From Bacillota bacterium (lineage in GTDB: Bacteria > Bacillota > Clostridia > Lachnospirales > Lachnospiraceae): DNA of 19,298 nucleotides. The position numbers and the translations under genes are program-made. This document shows, piece after piece, positions 12,707 through 19,298 of this stretch (its first letter is position 1; every line of letters starts with the position of its first letter). The notes below the pieces were generated by a model that saw only the letters and a list, made by a program, of their open reading frames with translations, had not been told where the DNA came from and made no database searches. The stretch spans positions 1 through 19,298 of the forward strand of contig JAFADH010000039.1 in NCBI GenBank assembly GCA_023424995.1, read 5' to 3'.

Positions 12707-13581
12707 TTATCCCTTTACGGACCCGGATACACCTTCCACATAGAATCTCTGTGTCAGAAGGAATACGATTACGATTGGTATGGATATGATTACACAGCCG
12801 GCAAAGAAGGTTGTGTAATAGTATTCCAGGAACTCCCTCTGCAGCATGGTCCACAGTCCGATGGCCACCGTATAATAATCCCTGTCCTGGCCCAGGATAA
12901 CCTTGGCAAAGATATAATCCACCCAGGGTCCCATGAAGGAGGTCAATAAGGTATTGACAATGATGGGCTTTGAGAGCGGAATTGTAATCTTCGTGAATAC
13001 ATCCCATTTTGTTGCCCCATCAATATAAGCAGCCTCATCGACGGTTTTAGGCAGGGTATCGAAAAACCCCTTGGCTATATAGAATCCAAAGCTGGCTCCC
13101 GTGGAGTATACCAGAACCAAAGCCAGCAGCTTAAGCTGTCCTGCCTCCAGAAAGCCCAGTCCCTTTAAGATGTAGTATACTGCGATCATGGACATAAAGC
13201 TGGGGAACATAGTCAGAATCAAAGCGATGTTCAACAGCTTTTTGCGCATGCGAAACCGCAGCCTGGACAGCACATAGGCTACACAAAGCACGAAAAACGC
13301 GGACAGCAGACAGCTGGCAGCCGCTACGCACAGGGTATTAAAAACCATCTGGGGAAGTCCAGAGTACCTTTACCCGAGAACAGATTGGCATAATTGGCAA
13401 AGGTAAATACCTTCGGTATAATATAACTCTTATAGGTTCCCCCTTCCTGACGAAGTGAGGTCAATATTACAAAGACAATCGGCAATACCCATATAGCTCC
13501 GGCTATGGCAAGACCTGTGTGAACCAGTGAATTCACGATAAATCTCTTTGTCCGGCCGGAAGATAATTTCGCAGGCTTCAT
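12707..13581 (-). pseudogene. malG: MalG-type maltodextrin ABC permease, split by a frameshift
   Basis: Two ORFs in different frames make one MalG-type permease. The first (13324-13581, MKPAKLSSGRTKRF to LDFPRWF) supplies the N-terminal span and first loop; the second (12707 to about 13348, NTLCVAAASCLL onward) supplies the remaining five spans and the EAA loop (EAAYIDGATKWDVFTKITIP) that contacts the ATPase. Together they give about 290 aa, the normal MalG length. The break is at an A5 run (13340-13344, T5 on the coding strand): six Ts would restore FPRWFFNTLCVAAAS. One missing base is the simplest explanation, either a real mutation or a homopolymer sequencing error; ribosomal slippage at UUUUUA is a weaker possibility. 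The start overlaps the malF stop (TAATG). Confidence 0.85.
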
Positions 13582-14975
13582 TACTGGAACACCTCCTCAT
13601 CTTTATAAGCTCCCGTACGGCGATAGGTCAGCAGGGATAAGGTTGCTAATATAACAAATATGATGATACCAAGTACCGCTCCGATATTATAGTCCTTATT
13701 CGTTATGGTCAGTTTATACAGCCAGGTAACCAGAAGGTCCGTCTTTCCTGCCTGATAATATTCGATGGATTCCGGCCCGCCCCCGGTAAGCAGGAATATT
13801 ACGTTAAAATTATTAATATTACCTACAAACGCGGTGATCAGTGACGGAGTTGTAATAAAGAGCATGTAGGGCAGGGTGATCCGAAAGAATGTGACAATTG
13901 CATTGGCACCGTCTACCTTTGCCGCCTCGTACAGATCCTTCGGTATGTTTATCAGTACTCCCGTCGTTGTTAACATGGTATAAGGAACACCGATCCAGAT
14001 GTTAACCAGAATAATAGTGATTTTAGCCAGGGCAGGGTTTGTTAAGAACGATATCGTGTCACCTGCTCCTATAATCCCAAGAGCCTTCAACAGGACATTT
14101 ACCGGTCCGCTGGCATTAAATATGGTGCTCATGGTAAGCAGGGATACAAATTGGGGTACCGCTATGGACAGAACAAACAAAAACCTCCAAAAGCTTTTAA
14201 ACCTTGTTCCTTCCCTGTTTATTACTATTGCCAGCAGCATTCCCAGAATATAGCAGGAGAAGGTAGCACAGACTGCCCATATGACGGTCCATTGGAACAC
14301 AGGCCAGAAGGTATTGGCAAGGACTCCTCCGGATTTGAACATCTCCGTAAAATTAACAAATCCGACCCAGTCAAACAAATTGCCCGGGGGCTGGTGCTTG
14401 CTGTCATAATTGGTAAATGCGATCATGATATTAAATACCAGCGGAATGATTGTAAAGCCGATGACTCCTATGATCGGAATGAAGAGCAATGTATTATGCA
14501 GCTTTTCATTCTTTAAGGCTCTTAAATCCTCCAAAAAACCGGGGATCGTCTTCCCCAGCTCCTTCCTGCGCTGAGTGTCATAAGCGCTTTTCACGGAAGA
14601 GCTCAGTATTGCAAGGAACAAAAAGGCAGCAAACAAAGTGATGACACCATAGAGCAGACACAGCATCGAATTATCTCCCGGGATGTATTCATAAATCTGC
14701 TTGCTCTCATTAAAAACCTCCTCCTGCTGCCTGGTACCCAAGGTTATCATATCCTGCAGGGCGCCTGCGCCAAACTTTGCCATATATCCTATATAAGCAG
14801 CCTCCAGCACCAGGTACAGCAGTCCTCGAAGGATCTGCCCATGAAGAATATTACCCATGCCCAAAATAACAGCTGACAGCTTTGTAACCGTATCTCCTTT
14901 AATAAAAGCTCTGCCAAAGCTTATATCACGCTCCGATATCAGATTATGGGATGTGATCCGTTCTTTGCCCGCCAT
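13581..14975 (-). CDS. malF: MalF-type maltodextrin ABC transporter permease
   Basis: A 464-aa inner-membrane permease subunit which, with MalG, forms the channel for maltodextrins delivered by MalE. About eight membrane spans are visible; an extra hydrophobic N-terminal part (about 33-125) precedes a cytoplasmic loop and the core of six spans. The EAA loop EAAKVDGANAIVTFFRITLP begins at Glu350. AGGAGG lies just before the ATG. It lies 130 bp after malE, from which it is separated by a hairpin, and its stop overlaps the malG start by one base. No ATPase gene (MalK/MsmX type) is present in the window, so a shared ATPase encoded elsewhere is likely. Confidence 0.94.
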   Translation of the reverse strand: MAGKERITSHNLISERDISFGRAFIKGDTVTKLSAVILGMGNILHGQILRGLLYLVLEAAYIGYMAKFGAGALQDMITLGTRQQEEVFNESKQIYEYIPGDNSMLCLLYGVITLFAAFLFLAILSSSVKSAYDTQRRKELGKTIPGFLEDLRALKNEKLHNTLLFIPIIGVIGFTIIPLVFNIMIAFTNYDSKHQPPGNLFDWVGFVNFTEMFKSGGVLANTFWPVFQWTVIWAVCATFSCYILGMLLAIVINREGTRFKSFWRFLFVLSIAVPQFVSLLTMSTIFNASGPVNVLLKALGIIGAGDTISFLTNPALAKITIILVNIWIGVPYTMLTTTGVLINIPKDLYEAAKVDGANAIVTFFRITLPYMLFITTPSLITAFVGNINNFNVIFLLTGGGPESIEYYQAGKTDLLVTWLYKLTITNKDYNIGAVLGIIIFVILATLSLLTYRRTGAYKDEEVFQ

Positions 14976-15039
14976 AATCTACCTCCTATTCTCTATAATC
15001 CGTATTCCATGCGGCCGGCATCGGTCTTGTATGTCAGAA

Positions 15040-15071
15040 ACGGAATGCCCCCGTAACCCGGGACATTCCGT
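15040..15071 (-). terminator. Hairpin between malE and malF (expression step-down)
   Basis: ACGGAATG (15040-15047) pairs with CATTCCGT (15064-15071) and a GC-rich inner part can extend the stem; the minus strand then reads TTCTGAC. Such a hairpin after the binding-protein gene commonly lets malE be made in excess over the permeases. The weak U-run suggests partial termination or mRNA stabilisation. Confidence 0.55.
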
Positions 15072-15105
15072 CCTGATATTATTTTACACTCATACCTGTG
15101 CCTTA

Positions 15106-16416
15106 TTATTGAACCTTCATGGATTCAACAAAGGTATCAAGCTTTTCCTGCACATTATTCTTGTTTAAATCTCCGCTTCTGATTTCCGTTGCGATTGCTC
15201 CGGCATTGGACCAATATCTGGAACTGAATTCAGAAGATACGGGCTGCATGACGGATGCAACTTCAGCTTCCTTAACTATAACGGCTGCCACCTCGTCTGC
15301 CTGAACCTCCGCCGATACTCCTACGGTAAGATTGGTAGGAACCTGAGCTGTCTCTTTGAAGCGCTGCAGCTGCATCTCTTCACTGCCGAGGTAAGCGGCA
15401 AATGCTACCGCTACTTCAGGGAAGGCTGCCTGAGCATTTACACCGATCGCTTTGGAACCATAGAAGCTCTTTAACTGATAGGTGTTTCCATCCGGACTGA
15501 AGGCGGGAATAACGGCAAGCCCCAAGTCATCACCCAGAGCAGTCTTATACAGGTCATAATCCCAGGAGCCTGTGAACCATGCGCCGATCTTATGCTCTGC
15601 CGCCAATTCTGATACGGATACTTCATCATTGAATGCGCATTTGGGGTCATTGATTAAATCAATCAGATAATTGGTCACCGCAACACCCGTTGCATTATTC
15701 CAGTCACAACCTGCCGCAAAATCAGACCCGTCAGGACCGTAGATGGTATTGCCCGCACCGTAATACCAGGCGCCCAGTTTCCAGCCGCCGGCTGAGTCGA
15801 AGCAGAAATTGTATACACCGTCAGCAGTTGGCTTTGCCATGATGGATTCGATGGACTTTACGTCCTCTTCGGTCAGGATGCTCTTATCATAATACATAAA
15901 GAAGGTGTTATGCGTAAACGGAATTGCATAGATGGAATCATCTATGGTCACGGTATCAACAACTGCCTGAGCCATGGTATTCTTAACCATATCGGCCGTA
16001 GAGCCCCCCAGCTTTGCAATCGCACCGGCATCTGCCAAAGCTTTAAGCTGGTCATTGGCGAAGAAGAATACATCGCCTGCCGCGGTTACATCCTTTAAGA
16101 TCTCATCCTTTGCCGTATCCTCTCCCTGTGTTTCCACCGTGAATGTGATGTTCCACTCCGGATGCAGTGCTGCAAAAGACTGGCACATGGAATCGATGGT
16201 TCCTGTCTGAATCTGATTCTCGGGAGCCCATATCTTAAGGGTAACATCCTTGGGTGCGGCTGCCGCCTCCGTGGGCTCAGCCTTATCCGTGCTGCCCGGC
16301 GCTCCCGTTGCTGCATCATCCGGCGTGGTTTCCTGCTTCCTGCCGCATGCAGCCAAGCTGCCGATTAACAATGCCATAGCTATAAGCAGCGTAAAAATTT
16401 TTAATGCTTTTTTCAT
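15106..16416 (-). CDS. malE: Maltodextrin-binding lipoprotein of an ABC importer
   Basis: A 436-aa extracellular solute-binding protein. The signal peptide MKKALKIFTLLIAMALLIGS ends in the lipobox LAAC with lipidated Cys24, followed by a Thr/Ala/Pro-rich linker to about residue 57. The mature domain starts VTLKIWAPENQIQTG, typical of the SBP_bac_1 (MalE) family, and includes a hinge-side segment YAIPFTHNTFFMYYDKSIL that is characteristic of sugar-binding members. It captures maltodextrins released by the amylase and passes them to MalFG. Start ATG has AAAGGAAAGAGG upstream. It lies 82 bp after the phosphorylase stop; a dyad AAGTTTCA-TT-TGAAACTT in that gap may be an operator. Confidence 0.93.
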   Translation of the reverse strand: MKKALKIFTLLIAMALLIGSLAACGRKQETTPDDAATGAPGSTDKAEPTEAAAAPKDVTLKIWAPENQIQTGTIDSMCQSFAALHPEWNITFTVETQGEDTAKDEILKDVTAAGDVFFFANDQLKALADAGAIAKLGGSTADMVKNTMAQAVVDTVTIDDSIYAIPFTHNTFFMYYDKSILTEEDVKSIESIMAKPTADGVYNFCFDSAGGWKLGAWYYGAGNTIYGPDGSDFAAGCDWNNATGVAVTNYLIDLINDPKCAFNDEVSVSELAAEHKIGAWFTGSWDYDLYKTALGDDLGLAVIPAFSPDGNTYQLKSFYGSKAIGVNAQAAFPEVAVAFAAYLGSEEMQLQRFKETAQVPTNLTVGVSAEVQADEVAAVIVKEAEVASVMQPVSSEFSSRYWSNAGAIATEIRSGDLNKNNVQEKLDTFVESMKVQ

Positions 16417-16451
16417 AAATACTCTACCTCTTTCCTTTTTTGCATATTTCC

Positions 16452-16469
16452 AAGTTTCATTTGAAACTT
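16452..16469 (-). promoter_or_regulatory. Dyad upstream of malE, possible operator
   Basis: AAGTTTCA (16452-16459) and TGAAACTT (16462-16469) form an 8-bp perfect dyad separated by TT, in the 82-bp phosphorylase-malE gap. TTTGAAA recurs 16 bp on (16461-16467 region and 16476-16482). No matching promoter was identified. Confidence 0.4.
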
Positions 16470-16498
16470 AGCCGCTTTGAAATAATCTTTATTGCCTG

Positions 16499-18838
16499 TT
16501 ACAAGCCCCATACTTCCCCGGCATATTCCCGTATTGTCCTGTCACTGGAGAATTGTCCCGCATTTGCCGTATTGATAAAGCATTTTCTTCGAAAAGCATG
16601 GGTATCGGAGTATTCCCGGTTCACCTTAAGCTTTGCTTCACAGTAAGGAAGAAAATCCAGCAGTAAGTAATAGTGATCCGGCCTGTGCCAGGAAGCTCCG
16701 TCCAGCAGAGAATGATAGAGCTCTCCGAACATTCCTGTTCCCCCGTCGCTGAAGGTTCCGTCCACCAGGGTATCCACCGCCTTTTTAATTCTGGGGTTAT
16801 TTTCATAGATCTCTCTGGAGTTATAGGTATCCCTGATCCTGTCGATTTCCTCCACCCTGGCACCGAAGATATAATTATTCTCTGCCCCTGCCTGCTCTGC
16901 AATCTCTACATTGGCTCCGTCATAGGTTCCCAGGGTCACTGCGCCGTTCAGCATGAATTTCATATTACCGGTACCGGAAGCCTCCGTCCCGGCAGTCGAG
17001 ATCTGTTCCGAGACATCTGCAGCCGGAGTCAGTTTCTCCGCATAAGACACATTATAATTATGAACGAATATCACCTGAAGCTTATCCTTAACCTCAGGAT
17101 CCCGATCAATCATACCGGCTATTTCATTAATATATTTGATAATCCCTTTCGCTCTGTAATATCCCGGGGCAGCCTTTGCGCCAAAGATAAATACCGTGGG
17201 ATAAAACTCCCTGATCCTCCCCTCCTTAATTCCGTAATAAATATCCAGGATGGAGAAGGCATTCAGGAGCTGACGCTTGTATTCATGAAGCCTCTTTACC
17301 TGAATATCAAAGATAAATTCAGGATCCACGCGGATGCCTTCCCGCTTATGGATGTATTCCGCCAGCTGTCTTTTCTTAATCCGTTTAATATCAGTGAACT
17401 GCCTGATTACATTCTTATCATCCGCATATTTCTCAAGCTCCTTCAGCCGGTCAAGGTTCGTTATCCAGGAGCTGCCGATTTTATCCGTTATAAAACCGGA
17501 TAACTCCATATTTGCCAATGCCAGCCATCTTCGCTGGGTAATCCCGTTGGTCTTGTTATTAAATCTCTCCGGATACAGCTTATACCACTCCTTCAATGCA
17601 TCCTGCTTCAGAATGTCCGTATGGAGTTTGGCAACGCCGTTAGTGGAATGGCTCGCATAGATTGCAAGCCTTGCCATATGAATGGTATCGCCTTCGATCA
17701 TATGATATCTGCAGCGTTCCTCCTCCGTAATATCCCCCCTGATCTCCAATTCCTTTACCAGTGCCTTCTGAAGCATTATAATATAAGGATAAACCTGGGG
17801 TATCACTGATTGGAACAGCTCCGAATTCCACTTTTCCAACGCTTCCGACATGACTGTATGGTTGGTGTAGGCAAAGGTTTCCCTTGCTATCCTGAGCGCC
17901 TTAGTAAAGGTCAGCTTCTCCTGCTCCATTAAGATCCTGATCAGCTCCGGGATCGCAGCCACCGGATGGGTATCATTGAGCTGAACTGCATATTCTTCGG
18001 AGAATCGGTTAAAATCATCTGCGAATTTTAGCTTATATCTCCTGACAATGTCCTGCATGGTCGCTGATGAGAAGAAATATTCCTGCTTTAACCTAAGCTT
18101 TTTGCCTTCCTCCGTATTATCATTGGGATACAGTAAGCTGCTGATGGCTTCTGCTGAGTTCCGCTGCAGGTTCGCCTTGTCATATTGCTGTTCATTAAAG
18201 AGCTCAAAGTTGAAGCCTTCCACAGGCTCCGCCTGCCATAGACGAAGGGTATTTACCTTCTTGTCTCCGTATCCTATCACCGGCGTATCATAAGGAACTG
18301 CATAGACGGACTGATCCTTATACCGGATCAGCAGCCTTTCCTGCTCCTTCCTTACCGACCAGGGATCACCGAAGCTCTGCCAGTCATCGGGAGCTTCCAT
18401 CTGAAAGCCTTCTGCAAAGTACTGTTTAAACAAACCGTATTTATAACGGATTCCATATCCATTCAGTGTAATTCCCAACGTAGTGCCGGAATCCAGAAAG
18501 CATGCCGCCAGGCGCCCCAGGCCCCCGTTACCGAGAGCCGCATCTTCTATATCTTCAAATATACGGATATCCAGATTATTCTCACTCATCAATTCTGCAA
18601 ATTGGTTGAACAGGCCCATATTATAAAGATTGCTGTATACCAGTCTGCCAATCAGGAACTCTGCCGACAGATAGCACACTTTCTTCCCGGAGGCATCCAG
18701 GCTCCAATCCTTACCCAGCTTCCTCATGGACGCTTTCGAAACTGCATGATATAACTGAACGGTATCAGCTTCCTTCATGGTGGTGCCATAATCCAGATCC
18801 AGTATTACTTCTACATTTTTCTTAAAACTATTCTCCAT
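16499..18838 (-). CDS. glgP: Glycogen/maltodextrin phosphorylase
   Basis: This 779-aa cytoplasmic GT35 enzyme releases glucose-1-phosphate from alpha-1,4-glucan ends using phosphate and pyridoxal phosphate. The N-terminal half has YLSAEFLIGR (56-65) and ALGNGGLGRLAACFLDS (101-117); the PLP site EASGTGNMKFMLNGA places the cofactor Lys at 627. Length fits the short bacterial GlgP/MalP forms. GAGGAG lies 6-7 nt before the ATG. It follows malQ and precedes malE, so its probable job is phosphorolysis of imported maltodextrins, making malP an equally fair name; storage glycogen is an alternative substrate. The 293-bp gap upstream holds a repeat array. Confidence 0.95.
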   Translation of the reverse strand: MENSFKKNVEVILDLDYGTTMKEADTVQLYHAVSKASMRKLGKDWSLDASGKKVCYLSAEFLIGRLVYSNLYNMGLFNQFAELMSENNLDIRIFEDIEDAALGNGGLGRLAACFLDSGTTLGITLNGYGIRYKYGLFKQYFAEGFQMEAPDDWQSFGDPWSVRKEQERLLIRYKDQSVYAVPYDTPVIGYGDKKVNTLRLWQAEPVEGFNFELFNEQQYDKANLQRNSAEAISSLLYPNDNTEEGKKLRLKQEYFFSSATMQDIVRRYKLKFADDFNRFSEEYAVQLNDTHPVAAIPELIRILMEQEKLTFTKALRIARETFAYTNHTVMSEALEKWNSELFQSVIPQVYPYIIMLQKALVKELEIRGDITEEERCRYHMIEGDTIHMARLAIYASHSTNGVAKLHTDILKQDALKEWYKLYPERFNNKTNGITQRRWLALANMELSGFITDKIGSSWITNLDRLKELEKYADDKNVIRQFTDIKRIKKRQLAEYIHKREGIRVDPEFIFDIQVKRLHEYKRQLLNAFSILDIYYGIKEGRIREFYPTVFIFGAKAAPGYYRAKGIIKYINEIAGMIDRDPEVKDKLQVIFVHNYNVSYAEKLTPAADVSEQISTAGTEASGTGNMKFMLNGAVTLGTYDGANVEIAEQAGAENNYIFGARVEEIDRIRDTYNSREIYENNPRIKKAVDTLVDGTFSDGGTGMFGELYHSLLDGASWHRPDHYYLLLDFLPYCEAKLKVNREYSDTHAFRRKCFINTANAGQFSSDRTIREYAGEVWGL

Positions 18839-18906
18839 CTCTTTCTCCTCTATATCCGGGATATCCTTCTGTTATATACAAACCGTTTTCTATGATAAGT
18901 GATTTC

Positions 18907-19100
18907 CGTTGCATACATGGTTTATTTATAAAGCTGTCTTTCACTGTATACATGCTTTATTTAAAGACTGATAACCACTGCATGCACAGCCTCATTTATA
19001 AAAATCACCTCCACTGCATGCATAGCCTCATTTATAAAAACTACCTCCGCTGCATGCGTAGCTTCATTTATAAAAATTACCTCCACTGCATATGTAGTTC
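18907..19100. repeat. 36-bp tandem repeat array upstream of glgP
   Basis: Units begin at 18907, 18942, 18976, 19012, 19048 and 19084; the last four are spaced exactly 36 bp and are highly similar, the first two are degenerate (35 and 34 bp). The units centred on 18980, 19016 and 19052 contain the palindromic core GCATGC. On the minus strand the repeats present GGAGGT, an 11-nt gap and ATG (SD at 19079-19084, 19043-19048, 19007-19012; ATG at 19067, 19031, 18995), opening mini-ORFs of 8, 8 and 12 codons. There is no unique spacer between units, so it is not CRISPR. Confidence 0.85.
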
Positions 19101-19131
19101 CTTCCCATATGCTTTCTTCTAACTCTGCTGA

Positions 19132-19298
19132 TTATATCTTCGGCATCCTTGCATAATCTTCCGCATATTGTAATAACAGTTCCTCATCTACCAGATGATA
19201 TTGGTCTGATGTCATACGCCATTGCCAATTACCTCCTATGGTAGACGGATAATTCATCCGGGCACGGTTATCCAGCAGCAGGAGATCCTGCATCTGTA
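19132..19298 (-). CDS. malQ: 4-alpha-glucanotransferase, C-terminal 54 residues (truncated by window)
   Basis: Only the 3' end is present. It reads LLLLDNRARMNYPSTIGGNW then QWRMTSDQYHLVDEEL and ends YARMPKI. The segment ARMNYPSTIGGNWQWR matches the conserved C-terminus of GH77 amylomaltases (usually RMN.P.T..GNW.WR). MalQ transfers glucan segments between maltodextrins, producing longer chains for the phosphorylase encoded downstream. The gene enters from the right edge, so its start, length and catalytic residues cannot be seen. Confidence 0.88.
   Translation of the reverse strand, partial: QMQDLLLLDNRARMNYPSTIGGNWQWRMTSDQYHLVDEELLLQYAEDYARMPKI

Noticed and set aside
12707..13348. Separate 213-aa permease gene starting at 13348
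   Set aside because: The ATG lies inside the conserved FPRWF-NTL segment of one MalG domain and has no ribosome site; the two ORFs are halves of one gene.
16673..17503. 276-aa plus-strand ORF
   Set aside because: It is a shadow frame of the phosphorylase gene, whose PLP-site motif is unambiguous on the minus strand.
18907..19100. CRISPR array
   Set aside because: The 36-bp units abut each other with no unique spacers, and there are no cas genes.
18892..19122. 76-aa plus-strand ORF with 12-residue repeats
   Set aside because: It is a by-product of a 36-bp repeat being a multiple of three; it has no ribosome site and runs opposite to all neighbouring genes.

Overview
The window looks like the chromosome of an anaerobic Firmicute of the Lachnospiraceae / Clostridium cluster XIVa type. 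Base composition is AT-leaning, most genes have strong AGGAGG-type ribosome binding sites, and several promoters are near-consensus sigma-A with 17-bp spacers. Familiar proteins include LuxS, a ZIP transporter, a GHKL/LytTR two-component pair and a maltodextrin locus. All genes read leftward (minus strand) except luxS and one candidate small RNA. The taxonomic placement is inference from gene content and style only.

Left part (1-3183). This holds the start of an XRE-family regulator (cut by the window edge) with two palindromic operators around its promoter, a possible 34-codon ORF, and trpS translationally coupled to a D-2-hydroxyacid dehydrogenase. A HAD-family phosphatase lies upstream of trpS. 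The trpS promoter lies in the loop of the HAD gene's terminator hairpin.

Cell-cell signalling block (about 3500-8225). Read in the direction of transcription it contains a LytTR response regulator, a GHKL (AgrC-like) histidine kinase, a promoter with a LytTR-type direct repeat (9 bp, 12-bp gap, 9 bp) and an 18-bp inverted repeat, a 20-residue amphipathic peptide gene, a short FtsX-like permease and an ABC ATPase with altered catalytic motifs. There is no AgrB-type protease and no cysteine in the peptide, so this is not a standard agr locus. I regard it as the most likely undescribed system here: a peptide-based, probably self-inducing signalling or bacteriocin-like cassette. luxS lies immediately beyond it, divergently transcribed. 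A structured small-RNA candidate sits downstream of the ATPase on the opposite strand.

Middle (8234-10631). A zupT-like metal transporter converges on luxS with an 8-bp gap. Then come a strong bidirectional terminator and two overlapping genes of unknown function.

Right part (10704-19298). This is a maltodextrin uptake and breakdown locus in the order malQ (3' end only), glgP/malP phosphorylase, malE, malF, malG and a secreted GH13 alpha-amylase lipoprotein. The amylase would cut alpha-glucans at the cell surface, MalEFG would import the oligosaccharides, and MalQ plus the phosphorylase would convert them to glucose and glucose-1-phosphate. malG carries a one-base frameshift at an A5/T5 run, either a real lesion or a sequence error. 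Upstream of glgP is a 36-bp tandem repeat array that, on the coding strand, repeats a Shine-Dalgarno plus ATG arrangement.
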